From Platycnemis pennipes (taxonomy: Eukaryota > Arthropoda > Insecta > Odonata > Platycnemididae): a stretch of DNA of 64,000 nucleotides. Below are positions 9,759-20,652 of the stretch, piece by piece; within the stretch, counting starts at the first letter, position 1, and every line of letters begins with the position of its first letter. Below the pieces are notes generated by a model. It saw nothing but the letters and a program-made list of their open reading frames with translations, searched no databases and was not told where the DNA came from. The stretch is taken from contig OW121848.1 of assembly GCA_933228895.1 (NCBI GenBank), forward strand, positions 131,830,615-131,894,614. Reading direction: 5' to 3'. The translations under genes were made by a program, and so were the position numbers.

Positions 9759-9934
9759 CTTATACAATTACACCGTTACTACTAACACTTAATCTGTAGT
9801 AATTTTCCCGATGTCTAATTTTCTCTCGCGTTCTCTAACGTGAACCCTTCCTACTCTGCACCTCTCAGGTTCTCCTCGTGGTATCTATTAAACGTAGCCT
9901 ATCACACAACCCCGTACGTCTAATATTTTATCGT

Positions 9935-9952
9935 GCCCCACGTTGGGCGCCA
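9935..9952 (-). other. Primer binding site, tRNA-Lys type
   Basis: On minus, TGGCGCCCAACGTGGGGC begins 4 nt after the 5' LTR. It is complementary over 18 nt to the 3' end of the conserved animal tRNA-Lys(CTT) including CCA. tRNA-Lys priming is known in several gypsy-group elements. The perfect match supports an insertion that has not aged. Confidence 0.88.
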
Positions 9953-9956
9953 TAAA

Positions 9957-10683
9957 TGTAATTTATTCTTTTCAATTTAATTTGTTTCACACACAATACA
10001 ACAAAATATATACAGTATCATAATAAATTACCCTCACAACATATCACTTTCACTCTTGGTATCTTCAGGCTCAATTTTTACAGGCCATAGATCACTTCAC
10101 GAGCCATTTCACTTTTCACTTTCACATAAAATATAGCCAGTACCCTCTTAAAAATAAGTACCTACATAATAGTGGGGAGTGGACCGCTTTATCCCTCTAG
10201 TTTATCTGGAGTTTCTAGCTGAGGCGATCCCCGTCTCCTTGGGTTAATCCTGGCTTCTCCGCCATGCCACTTTCCACTTCACTGTTCTTAGACTATCAGA
10301 CTCGCCTAGAAGACACTTCCCTCTTCTTGGACTATCAGCCTTCACCTTCCTTCGACTCCTCGACTAGCCGCCTCCAAGCCTAGCAGCAGCCCCCTCTCTC
10401 TCTTCGTCCCTCTTTATATAGGCACTTCTTAATTGTTAACGCCCGGCCATAATTAGTCTCCCTCCGTAACCTGCCGCGAGTTCAACAATAGCCTGCGAGA
10501 CAATTTCTATTCTTGGGAAAGCAACTCCCGAATGACCTGAATCACCAGGCTCAATGACAAATTGGCCATTGTCGAGGCCGACGCCATATTTCCCTATGTC
10601 TCCGTATAAATATTCTGTACAAAAACCAACATGGCGGCTCTCCAACTCCCCAGCATGCCATGGCTAAATTTTGATACGTTACA
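9957..10683 (-). repeat. 5' LTR of gypsy-type element (right in window)
   Basis: The 727-bp partner of the left LTR and, on the minus strand, the promoter-carrying 5' LTR. A 69-codon frame at 10436-10645 recurs identically in the other LTR, lies upstream of the TATA box and is not regarded as a gene. The ACGT duplication follows at 10684-10687. Confidence 0.95.
10413..10420 (-). promoter_or_regulatory. TATA box of the 5' LTR promoter
   Basis: The minus strand reads TATATAAA, about 460 nt from the 3' edge of the LTR. A start site about 25-30 nt downstream (near 10385) would give the U3/R border. The start was inferred, not observed. Confidence 0.6.
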
Positions 10684-11049
10684 ACGTCAATTCCTTCCAA
10701 GGAGGCTTACACCTTGTCACTTGAGTTTTTAAAGAAAGCTGTCTGCGTGGATCTGGCTGCCTTCCATTCTATGTTACACCGCCTATTGTTAATACCCCTC
10801 TCTCCGAAGACTTTTCAATTGAATGAAAAAATATTAAATGTATTGCCCGTAATAATGTTTATAACGATTCCTTGGTGGATAAGCTCTTAACTCGGAATCG
10901 ACATAAACTCGCTATAAATCAATCCACTGCTCTCTCCCCGATCCCGATTACTCATTCCAAGTGATTGAAATTACCCTTTATTCTAGGTCTTACTTATAAA
11001 TTATTTAGATTATTTACTAATAATAAATGTAAAATATGTGTTTATAATC

Positions 11050-11395
11050 CTGTGACTCTCAGCAAATTGTTGTTTAATTCTAAGGACAAGAATGAAAATT
11101 GTGACAAAAGTGGTGTGTATTTGTTGAACTGTGATACTCCTGGTTGCAACTCCATGTGTTGGCCAAACTGGAAGGAAACTAATGGTACAAAAATCAGAAC
11201 ATTTAAATTCATTTGTCAAAGGAGGTAAAAAGTCTATATTTGCAAACCATCTAATCGACGAGGATCATTCATCTGATTTTTCTCCTAAGCTTTTACATGT
11301 ATGTGTCAGTGGTATGAAACTGGACTACATAAAAAACTTTGAAATCGTATTTGATCAAAATGTGCATGGTAACCATTTGCTTAATGGCCGAATTT
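11050..11395 (+). pseudogene. GIY-YIG endonuclease domain of PLE 1, frameshifted
   Basis: SGVYLLNCDTPGCNS (near 11115-11155) is the GIY half. A frame change near 11155 leads into CVGQTGRKLMVQKSEHLNSF (near 11150-11210), the YIG and TGR half with its helix, followed by ANHLIDEDHSSDF (near 11245). In PLEs this C-terminal nuclease nicks target DNA to prime reverse transcription. One frameshift splits the two catalytic halves, so this copy cannot make the enzyme. Confidence 0.8.
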
Positions 11396-11609
11396 CGTCA
11401 ACTTCCTCCCCATTGTTCTCCGTTCTGGTTCCCCCACCTCCACCTCCATAGTCTAATGCGGCGGTTTGCCCTTGCAGTTGTTGGTTCCTTCTGGATTGTT
11501 CTTCCTTCCCTTCCCCCCGCCTCCTACCTATTATTTTTGTAAAAATTCCCTCTTCCCCTCCATACCTTTAGGGTATATAACCAAGTCCCTCTCTCTGTGT
11601 TTATCCCTG

Positions 11610-11640
11610 ATGATGGCATAAAAGTTTAAACCGGTAGAGT
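11610..11640 (+). ncRNA. Degenerate hammerhead-like core at PLE 1 terminus
   Basis: CTGATGA is followed by a weak stem (GGC with GTT), a TAAAC where the ribozyme has GAAAC, and then CGGTA, which would form a minimal stem III and GUA cleavage triplet. PLE termini are known to carry hammerhead motifs. Loss of the G in GAAAC suggests this copy is inactive. Confidence 0.4.
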
Positions 11641-11693
11641 CGAAATGACTTGTGGAATCAAGTATTTTATCTTTACTTTATTATCTCAATCTA

Positions 11694-12154
11694 CTCTATT
11701 AAAACACTTTTTCAAAGTCTACGAATCTCATTGCAAAAGTTGGAATTCTAAGTAAGCAAGAAAGAGGGTGTAAAATCAAAGTTAATTAGTGTAAGATGAT
11801 GATGTAAGAAGTATGATGATCTAATGAGAGAATCAGTGTGAGGAAAGAAACGACGAAAGGCGGCAAGTGAATAGGAGTGTTACATAAAAAACTTAACCAG
11901 ATAATGTATCATCTAATTCAATCGTCACAAATGTGTCTCCTTTTTCAATAGTTTTTAGAATAGGTGGGTTATCATCCACAAGGATCTTCGCATGTATTAA
12001 TATTTTCACCATCATAAGACTTCACTTTCGAGCCGTTTATCGTACAATTTTCTATCGGAAAATGTTTCCGACATTTTTACATACTTATGGCGAAAACTCA
12101 TTTTGACTCTGCACCTTTCCACCGCTCTATTTCGAATCCCTGTGACCCATATTC
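11694..12154. other. No gene seen
   Basis: AT-rich sequence right of the PLE; no coding frame or family member recognised. Confidence 0.4.
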
Positions 12155-12435
12155 ATCTACGTAATACCCCGCAAGCCACTTGAAGGGTGTGTGGAAAAAG
12201 ATGAATGGTCACCAGGCATGCATTATATAAATCACATGAGAGAATTATTTTACAATTAGTACCATGCAGGCGTGCAAAATAATACTATCCCGCAGAAACA
12301 CTACTTACATGCAACTCATGCATATAAATTCTACATTTACATCTACATAACACCCAGAAAAACCACCATAAAGGCGTGTGGATGGGGGTGCATTATCACC
12401 AAACATGCACTACATCTACGAAATACCCTGCAAGC
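12155..12435 (-). mobile_element. Three stacked family A LINE 3' ends
   Basis: The family A terminal signature (GCAGGGTATT...GTAGATG on minus) occurs three times, near 12160, 12340 and 12410. Each begins a short 3' UTR piece cut by the next. This indicates repeated insertion into earlier tails, or local duplication. Confidence 0.7.
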
Positions 12436-13157
12436 CACCATGAGAATCGTAAACTGGGATTCATCAAAAGAGTACTGGGTAAATGTGACGATCATGTACG
12501 AGAAATCAGCTACTTTTCCCTTGTAAGACGTCATTTGGAATATGCTACCAGTGTATGGGATCCCTAAGAAATCGGTCTAAATAACGAACTTGAACGTGTG
12601 CAGCGAAGATCGGCAAGATTTGTCAAGGGCCGGTATGATAACCTTACTAGCGTAACCAGTCTATTAAATGAATTAAATTGTGAATCATTGTCAGATCGCA
12701 GGTTGAAATTCAGACTTAATCTCTTAAATAAATTCCAAGACCATATTTTCAGTGATAATGTTAAAAATATTTTGCGGACCCCAACTTACTATGGTAGACT
12801 GGATCATGATCATAAAATTAGAGAAATAGATTGCCGAACTTACAGATTCAAAATGTCCTTTTTTCCTCGTACTATTAGGGATATGAATAACGGTAAATAT
12901 ATCCAGTACGAGTGTAGCAATAAATTACATTGGTAGCTGCATGTTGGTATAAGGACTTAAAGCTAACCCAACTAACAGCATGTTTTTGCATGTATGCTCT
13001 GCTATTTTTAACTTTTCTTAAATGGCGTAGTTTTGAACAGTACCTATACAAGTACTAATCTTTTTTATGCATGATATGTAGTGCATGTTTGGTGAGAGTT
13101 CACCCCCTGCCACACACCTTTATTGTGGCTTGCAGGGTATTATGTAGATGTAGATGA
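12436..13157 (+). mobile_element. Family A LINE fragment, ORF2 C-terminus to 3' tail
   Basis: Plus-strand frames carry KLGFIKRVLGKCDDHV, RRHLEYATSVWDP, then a stop, then ERVQRRSARFVKGRYDN, FRLNLLNKF, YYGRLDHDHKIREIDCR and FKMSFFPRTIRD. These are C-terminal blocks of the family A ORF2, also seen in 21990-23222. A 3' UTR and the TAGATG tail end near 13157. One in-frame stop after VWDP marks it as dead. Confidence 0.85.
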
Positions 13158-13812
13158 GGGTGTGTGGCAGGGGGTGAAGATAACCAAACATGAACTATTG
13201 ACATGCAACTACGATATATAACGGAGGCATGCAAGATATTAGTACATAGCCCTATATATCATGTATAAAAAAGGATTAGTAATAATATACTAGTTTAACT
13301 TCACTATTTAAAACAGATAAAATTAGCAAAGCTAGCATGCAAAAACATGCTGTTAGTTGGGTTAGCTTCAAGTCCTTATACCAGCATGCAGCTATCTATG
13401 CTATCCATTGATTCACTCGTATTGGACATATTTACCGCTATTCATATCCCTAATTGTACGAGGAAAAAAGGACATTTTGAATCTATCAGTTCGGCAATCA
13501 AGCTCTCTAATTTAGTAATTATGGTCCAGTCTACCATAGTAAGTTAGGTTCGCAAAATATTTTTAACGTCATCACTGAAAACATGATCTTGGAATTTATT
13601 TAGGAGATTAAGTCTAAATTTCAACCTTCGATCTGACAATTATTCCCATTTTAACTCATTTAATAGACTGGTTACGCTAATAAGGTTATCGTACCGTCCC
13701 TTTACAAATCTTGCCGATCTTCGCTGCACGCGTTCAATTTCATTATTTTTGGCCGATTACGTAGGGATCCCATACACTGGCAGCATATTCCAAATGTCTA
13801 TATTATCTTCGT
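13158..13812 (-). mobile_element. Family A LINE fragment, tail to tail with the previous copy
   Basis: The minus strand starts its 3' end at 13158, directly against the tail of the plus-strand copy. It runs back through the UTR and the ORF2 C-terminus to the VWDP-equivalent block near 13760. Numerous stops and indels are present. The two copies form a large imperfect palindrome of about 650-700 bp arms. Confidence 0.82.
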
Positions 13813-14718
13813 GACTTGACAATTTACCTTTTTTTGCTGTCAATAGAAGTAACATTCTTATAGAATGAAGTGAGCATTGTTTATTTAATGCACGTCATAT
13901 ACCCTTCAGTCCTTTTTATCTCCACGTTTGAGTGTAAAAAAGAAACTGTCTATTTTCATGTCTGTCTGTCATTTTTAAACACGTAAAAAAGAAACTGTTT
14001 CGTAATATATCAGTCAACTAAGTCCTCGCTATTTGTCGATAAAGTTTGAGAAGTTACGATTTCAGCAAAAATATTGTCATAATAATATTGGGGTCCTTCC
14101 TTGTTGATGGACCACTTAATTAAAGCCTTTTACATTGGGCCAACGTGAGAGAAGCCCGGAAGTGTGCATGCGTTTTTTATTGTGAAACATCGAAAAAGCA
14201 TCATTTTTTAAATCTTTTGCATATTTATGGCTCTTAGTGGTTACGGTACCAATTTTCATTTTCTTCTTCTTGCTGTAAGTATGAGTATTTAAGACTTAAG
14301 TAACACTATAGTCGTGCGTTTAGTAATTAAATATTATTTTTCTGAATACGAACTCGATGAAATCATCTGTTAGCAGAGCACGCTTTCGTAATGCAATTGT
14401 CAGAGAACAATGTGAGCTTATCGCTTGAGTTTATGAAGCTCCTCTTCGCCTGTTAAAACCAGAAGGCCCCAATGATAGCCACCTTTGGTATTGTATAACA
14501 CCAGCAGTAAAATGTATTTCCACATCAAGGAAAGCTATAAGCCTGGAAACGATTTTTTTAATGTTGAAACCTGTTTGCTGGTTGGGATGGTGTATTTTTT
14601 TTATATTTTCTGTATACAAGCTTTGAAAAATTTTGTAGGTATTTTATAGGTATAGGTTCCAATTATAACTGGAGTTTCATCTGCCATTTGTTACTGTTTA
14701 AAGTTAAGTTACATATTG
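13813..14718. other. No gene seen
   Basis: AT-rich. A 16-bp direct repeat, GTAAAAAAGAAACTGT, occurs near 13935 and 13985. Nothing coding is supported. Confidence 0.4.
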
Positions 14719-15080
14719 TTCTAGATCATCATCACCGGTCAGCAATCCTAGGATTGGTTTGACGCAGCCCTTCACTCGCTTCTTCTATCGGCCAACCTCT
14801 TCATATAAATGTAATTACTCTCTTTCAAATCCTTCACGACTTGCTCCATATACCTCATACGAGGACTGCCTTTTCCATTCTTCCCCTTCACTTTTCCCTC
14901 GACGATTGTATTCATCAGGCCATCGTGTCTCAAGATATGGCCGATTAATTTGTCCCTTCTTCTTTTTCGAGTTTTTGGCTGACTTCTCATTTCTTCCACT
15001 CTTCTCATGACTTCTTCGTTTTTCACTCGGTCGTTCCCTTTTATCTTCAACTTTCTTCGGTAGTACCACATTTGTTCTTA
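14719..15080 (-). mobile_element. RTE/BovB-like LINE fragment (family B), 3' terminal
   Basis: An ATGATG-type tail near 14727 abuts GGTCAGCAATCCTAGGATTG, the family B 3' end. Minus-strand blocks NEEVMRRVEEMRSQPKT, DKLIGHILRHDGLMNTIVEG and MKRLADRRSE follow in two frames. It is severely 5'-truncated and frameshifted. Confidence 0.85.
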
Positions 15081-17905
15081 AATCATGTGTTGAAAAACTT
15101 GCGGCGTTTACAATGAGATCAAATGGCATGAGATCACTGGCTCTGAGCAGTATCAGTGTAATTGAGGAAAATGAACCTCCCTGTCGTTACGGTGATGGTT
15201 TCACCCTATGTTTCATACCATCGAGTCGGCTAGCAGGGTACTCAGTATATTATAAATGTTTACTTGTTTTGCATTACGGATAAAATTATCCCAATTATGT
15301 ATGTACCAACCAACAATGTATGCGCATTGTTGTGGTTCTTAACTGTTGACACACTTTCAAGAGTTTGTGAACAGATTTGATAATATTATCTTTACCAATC
15401 AATTCATTTTTAAACTCCAATTCTTCTTCAATTTGCAAAAAAAGGCGATTAGTAGTAGAATACTTGATAGTTTGCCCTATATTATGGGCAAGACTTTCAC
15501 TAGATCACAATGAGCGTCTAATAAGTGGTCTAAAAATTATCAGACTGCCTTAATGAACCTTAATGTCGAATAAAACCTAGTTCTTATATCTCCTCCAAAA
15601 AATTGCCTTTGACATCAGGAATCATGGATAACGTGGTTATCAACGCAAAGTTCCAGCTAAAAAAAAGATGGATACCTCGTATTTATTACCCAGCATTATT
15701 AATGGCGGTTTTAAATTTCAGAATATTGTTCCTATATTGGAAATTTTACACTTTTAAATCAAGATGTGGAATTGCTGAAACTCCCCATAATAGCATGCGC
15801 ATTCGCGGTATAGGAAGGTCCTACCAAAGGCGATGCATTTGCACGCAGTCAACTTTGCGTTCACACTGTTTCACAGCAGAGTGGATGAGACATATTCCTT
15901 GTCAACGCAAACAGTGAGTCGGTTCTTGGAAAAAATATTTCAAAGGCAAAAATATTTCAAATTCTTTGTCGTGAACCGAGGAGAACGTGCCTTAGGTAGA
16001 GGCACGGTCGTTTATCAATGCATACCCATTCTTCAGTGAGTTTATCACTTTGATGAACACACCACAGGAAATTCTTTCTACTAAATGTGAATATTCAACT
16101 TTCAGTGTTTTTTGTAAGTAAAACAGAAGGGTACTTTTTTGCTGTAGGCATAACTGTAAATGTGTTTGCGTTTTAAATTTTAGTAAATGTAAAATTAAAT
16201 TTTAATGAGGGGTAGAGTTATCTCAATTGCGACTTGACACATTTTGAGTTGTAGAGTTTTTTTAAATGGAAAACGGTGGTAAATAGAGAAAGTTAGGAGC
16301 ATAAATCCAAGTCTGAAAAAGCCTTCTTTTAGCGCCCTTATTCATGTTGCTATGAAATATTGCACGAATAACAATGAAATACACCGAGAAGAGGCGATTG
16401 AGGGCTTTTCGGATGAGCGAATAAATCATTTATGAGCGAATATATGTGATAATTACTTTTGAAAATCATTGATACCAAATTTGGCACATTTCCCAAATGT
16501 CGGCCATGGTAAAACTTAGTATCTTTTAATTATAATGTAGTACATACATATGTCTTTTTCACCAACATAACACATATGCAGAAAAATCAATTTTAATGGT
16601 CTATTATTTGTGCGATATCTTGCACGGAGGCAGCTTTGGTCCCCAGAGACGTCCTTGCTAAATGTCTCCATTGTCGATATTTGACGAGACTTTTTAGGAT
16701 ATTATTCCAAGTATAAACTCATTTCGTATTGATTAATTTTGCTCCTTTAGCGTAACTTGGTAGGTTGAAAGAACGAATCATGGGTTTTGGCTAATATTTG
16801 TAAGAATGAGGTTTACGCCAAGCTGTTTCAAAACCGCGGTTCAAAAGACGAGAACGGCCGCGGATAATTGCTGTTCAAAATTATTTCAACTTTTTAGTCC
16901 TAGGTCCATTTTGACTTCGTCATGGCGTATTACAATGGATTTTAAGGAAGCAATGACTACCATCAGTGTTGCATTTTGACCGAGTTACTCCATGTCCTCT
17001 CTGTGGACATTGACCAACCACGTGAATATTTGAAATCGAAAGACAGAATAAGTATAAGTCTCCGCTTTCCATAGTCAGTGGCGGGATCATGGATCCTTCA
17101 TTCGCCTTATCGCTATCGTTGTGAATGAAGATTTATCAGCAACGATCAGTAGCTCCTCTAGAAGAGCACTGCTCACAATAACTGTCCTAACCATTTTGTG
17201 TACCAATAGAAATTAGCGACTTGAAAGTCCAGACCGAATTCGAGCAAGACAGTTATGTTTTCGCTCACCTATATAATACATACATAAACCAATAACGATA
17301 TTGCGTGCGTTATAAATCCGATGATCGGGTCACAGGAGTAAATTGCGCTTTAGTACACTTCGTTCCTTCAATCCATTTTTCGAAATCCTGTCTGTAATTT
17401 TATTCAATTTTTTCTCAAAGCTGATCACGCGATGATGCCTCTCAGTTTTTTTCGCTCAGTGTTGATTTCGGATATTCTCGATTACCATTTTACTCGGTTC
17501 TTACAGTTTTGTACGAATCCTTAAAGACTGTTTTGTCTCAGGCATCTCGATGCGCTTTGTCTCCGTTGCCAATAACCTTCGATCCATGAGCCTTGTTAAT
17601 CTTTAACTGTTCGATTGAGAACTGTGATAAACATTTTGGCATTCTTGTCTCCGTTTCCTTATCGTCTTGTGTGTTCATTGCATTGCCTTCATAATCCAAC
17701 GATGATTGTTGTCACGATCTACTTTCAGATTCTTCCAAAGTTCCGAGGTTTTATACAGGTCTCGGTATCGCGTACTTAAAACGGGAAAATCAACTCTCAA
17801 AATGACTGCATCTACTGTTTGATGGCATAGTAAAGGAATCCGAGTGTGTACAAAGGAGAACAGCAATAATAGTTTAATTCCGTTATGATAATTTTGTTCT
17901 ATACC
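15081..17905. other. No gene or recognised repeat
   Basis: Nearly 2.8 kb with only short chance frames. No transposon family of the window, tRNA or convincing exon was recognised. It may be intergenic or intronic unique DNA. Confidence 0.45.
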
Positions 17906-18090
17906 TACATCTACGCCATCCCCCGTAACGCGAGGGTGTGTGGCAGGGGGTGTAGATCACCATTCATGCACTATTGACATGGAACTAGGCAACTACATGG
18001 AAACATGTTAGATAATAGAGTCACAGCCTCTAGCCCACAAGCCTCTATTTTTACAGATGACGTTTGATGTATAGTAAGAATCCATGCGTA
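17906..18090 (-). mobile_element. Family A LINE 3' terminal fragment
   Basis: The terminal signature lies on minus near 17911-17970 with a variant tail (CTACATCTACGCC on plus). A short 3' UTR follows. It is truncated where a plus-strand copy begins. Confidence 0.65.
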
Positions 18091-18094
18091 TTAT

Positions 18095-18504
18095 ACTAGG
18101 TTTGATTAGATAAACAAGTTTAGAGAGATATATTGTCGTACCATAGATTTAAAATGTCGTTTTTATCGCACACCATAATAAAACACAGTAGGCAGCATAA
18201 CAATGGTGGATAAAATTTTTTTGGACTAGTGTGTAGCGCATAAAGCATGTTTTAACATTACTAGACGATGCATGCTAGGAAAATACAGATAAGCATACTT
18301 AGAGAAAGACTTTCTAACTAGTAATCTCTGTGTTACTATGCAGATACTGGCCATTTAATTGCACGTGACCCTTATATTTGACACGTTTTCATGAAGTCGT
18401 AGCTCTTACAATTAGTTGCATGTGTGCAGTGTATGCTTGGTGATCTTCACCCCCTGCCACACACCCTCGCGATGGCTCGCATGGTATTGCGTAGACGTAG
18501 ATGA
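18095..18504 (+). mobile_element. Family A LINE 3' fragment
   Basis: Decayed ORF2 end (IYCRT...FKMSFLS-like, near 18125-18170), then a UTR ending with CACCCCCTGCCACACACCC and GTAGACGTAGATG near 18504. With the preceding piece it forms an outward-facing pair bounded by inverted tails. Confidence 0.7.
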
Positions 18505-19360
18505 AGTTTAAGCCACAGAACAGAAATCAGTTTGTGCATAAAGTGTGGTTCAGTGCCCAGACGTCTTTTAATATCCCTGATTTATCTCTTATTGTTCGCA
18601 TTAGTAGAGCCGACTAAAAGCCGAGGTCATTTGCACTATTTAGGGTTGATGGTTGTGAAAGGAAATGGCCGTTCGAGCATGAAGATGTTTTCCGACGCTA
18701 AAACCGAGTTTAGAGCTGCTCCAAACCGACCCTGAAGATTTGTGACTTGTGACGATGAAGTCATTGGAGAAAGAGGAATGTTTACGGGAAGAGAAGAAGC
18801 GTGGAAAGATAATGGATAGAAACCGGGCGTCGACATAAGCTTGCTCTCATTGAAAAAGGGTCATCAAGGGGTGCCACGGTTTAACGCCCTATCTGACGGA
18901 TGGTGAAATGCACTTCCGGTGCCTACTGTCGCACGGCACACAAGTCGGGACCCTGACTATAACAAAAAAAATATATTTTAAGGTTGAGAAAACTGATCAT
19001 ATGAAAAACATATTTATGTTATCACAGCATACCTTGGACGTGCCGTGACTGTGAAGTGGTGAAGGTCACTCGCTGGTACTATTGAGCGGACCGGCGCGGC
19101 GGCGGCTTCGCATTGCCATTGAACGGGAGTACGACCGGTGAGATTTACGGTGGCCCAGGGACACTGGAAGGCCATTTTTTTACGAGGCTTGTAATTGTTC
19201 AGCCTGGAAGAATGCGCAGTAAAAATTTCTTCGCAACAGCCGACTTTTAATTTGAGTTGAAATTAAATTTCTTCCGGGGTGTATTACGCGTTGGTCCAAA
19301 TTGTTCGGACTATAACTTCACGGTCTTTGCAGTCGAGGTCACAAGTGTTACGACTCATCT
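18505..19360. other. No gene seen
   Basis: Contains a GC-richer patch at about 19040-19170. No frame, tRNA or recognised repeat can be supported. Confidence 0.4.
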
Positions 19361-19650
19361 ATGTCTCATCTACATCTACATCTACATAATAGCCTGCAAG
19401 CCACCACAAGGGTGTGTGGCAGGGGGTGATTGCTCACCAAACATGCACTACATACCATGCATAAAAAAGGAATAGTATTAATATAGTAGTCAGAACTACA
19501 CTATTTAAAAAGATAGAAATTGCAAAGAAAACATGCAAAAACATTCTGTTAGTAGGGTTAGCTTTAAGTACTCATACCAACATGCAGCTACCAATACTAT
19601 TCATTGCTACTCTCCGATAGGACATATTTACCGTTATTCGTATCTCTTAT
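19361..19650 (-). mobile_element. Family A LINE 3' fragment
   Basis: The CTACAT repeats at 19363-19387 on plus are the tail of a minus-strand copy. They are followed by the GCAAGCCACC...GTGTGTGGCAGGGGG signature and a 3' UTR very close to those at 13160-13450 and 43483-43760. It is truncated near the ORF2 stop. Confidence 0.8.
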
Positions 19651-19765
19651 TGGACATTTTTAATCATATCTCATAGCTCTGTCATCATCTCTCAATTGGA
19701 GAGATGATGGCAGAGGGGTCTCGATTGGACATTTTTAATCATATCTCATAGCTCTGTCATCATCT
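19649..19765. repeat. 42-bp perfect direct repeat around a small hairpin
   Basis: The segment 19649-19690 is repeated exactly at 19724-19765. Between them CATCATCTCTC and GAGAGATGATG form an 11-bp hairpin with a 5-nt loop, AATTG, at 19683-19709. Confidence 0.85.
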
Positions 19766-19829
19766 GTATTTTGTTATTTAGACTTGTTTTCAAGCCTGCA
19801 CCCTCACTTATAGGCGCTTCAGACCGGGA

Positions 19830-20347
19830 CTATTATATGCACTACTGACATGTAACTAGGCAACTGTACGAAAACATGCTAGACAATAAGGTGACGTGCA
19901 TCTATGTGGATAATATCAACCTAGTGGTAAGGGATTATTGGAATACATGCTTCATGCACTATAGACTACTCTAACAATATCGTATTTCACCTACCTATCC
20001 CCTTCCTATGCCCCATATTGTGCTTTCTTATGGTACGCGGGAAAAATGGCATTTTGAATCTATCGGTACGAAAATCTGTATCTCTAATCTTGTTAATCGG
20101 ATCAATGCTAGCATAACACGCAGCGGTTCTTAATATATATCTAACGTCATCTGTGAGCAAATCGGTTTCGAATTTAATTAAAATGTTTAACCTGAATTTT
20201 AGCCTGCCTTCTGAATGTTATTCCCATCCTAGTTTTACTATTTAACTCGTAACGCTAATGCAATTATCATAACGAACTTTAACAAATCTAGCCGATCTCA
20301 TTTGCACACGCTCTAATTCCTTTATCATACCTTCCTCGTACGGATAG
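19830..20347 (-). mobile_element. Family A LINE fragment, UTR and ORF2 C-terminus
   Basis: It resembles the copy at 31330-31840: a 3' UTR with GACATGTAACTAGGCAAC, then decayed IDRF-, FRLN- and ERVQRR-type blocks up to about 20347. The terminal tail signature is missing here and occurs separately at 20358-20420. Confidence 0.75.
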
Positions 20348-20357
20348 GTATGCACGG

Positions 20358-20420
20358 AGGTATATCTACACCTGCATAATACCCTGCAAGCCACCATAAA
20401 GGTGTGTGGCAGGAGGTAGG
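20358..20420 (-). mobile_element. Solitary family A LINE 3' end
   Basis: Only about 60 bp of the terminal signature, with ACATCTAC-like tail remnants, lies between another family A fragment and a SINE. This is an extreme 5' truncation. Confidence 0.7.
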
Positions 20421-20424
20421 ATAG

Positions 20425-20652
20425 GGGGGCTGGTACGGTAAGGGTTTAGGGGGCCAGGTACTTGCAAGGATGGGAACGGAAGGGATAGGAGGAGCGGTTG
20501 CGAGAAATCCGGCGTCGGCAGTTTCCTGGTATTAACGAAAGGCGCCAAGCACTCAAGATAGGGGCCGGAAAAGTAATTCCATTCCCTGGATTGGAACCCG
20601 GGCCCTGTAGATGAGAGGACATTGCTCTATGCAGTAAACCAACCCGACCCCT
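20425..20652 (-). mobile_element. tRNA-derived SINE
   Basis: On minus the head near 20652-20585 shows GGGTCGGGTTGGTTTAC (box A-like region) and the box B GGGTTCCAATCC. The body carries TTGGCGCCTTTCGTTAA and GCCGACGCCGG. The same body blocks are on plus at 40355-40400, which defines a family. Confidence 0.7.

Larger units (their letters stand above)
5197..10683 (-). mobile_element. Gypsy-type (Metaviridae) LTR retrotransposon, internally deleted, young
   Basis: A complete 5487-bp LTR unit is inserted in the RT frame of PLE 1, in the opposite orientation to it. In element order on minus it contains the 5' LTR (9957-10683), tRNA-Lys primer site, gag, pol in the -1 frame, a 674-bp non-coding tail, a weak purine tract, and the 3' LTR (5197-5923). 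By eye the LTRs are identical across 727 bp, which argues for recent insertion. Both ORFs are open. Pol keeps protease and part of RT but lacks RNase H and the integrase catalytic core. No env-like frame is visible between pol and the 3' LTR. I infer a non-autonomous but recently mobilised derivative. Confidence 0.93.
10688..11680 (+). mobile_element. Penelope-like element 1, 3' half
   Basis: This continues the PLE frame interrupted at 5196. When the LTR element and one ACGT are disregarded, the codons run on without a frameshift from the FDAKNLFT motif into the following RT residues. After about 120 bp part of the RT palm appears to be deleted: sequence passes directly to the thumb-like region (ARNNVYNDSLVDKLLTRNRH near 10845-10905). 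The endonuclease region follows, then a pyrimidine-rich 3' segment (11430-11560) and the hammerhead-like core near 11610. The end near 11634-11679 is an inverted match to the 5' end at 4634-4680. Confidence 0.82.

Noticed and set aside
15600..16040. Two overlapping frames as a host gene
   Set aside because: No domain, no splice context and low-complexity start; cannot be separated from chance.
19650..19765. CRISPR-like repeat-spacer pattern
   Set aside because: Only two copies with one spacer, in eukaryotic DNA with LINE remnants; no array and no cas genes.
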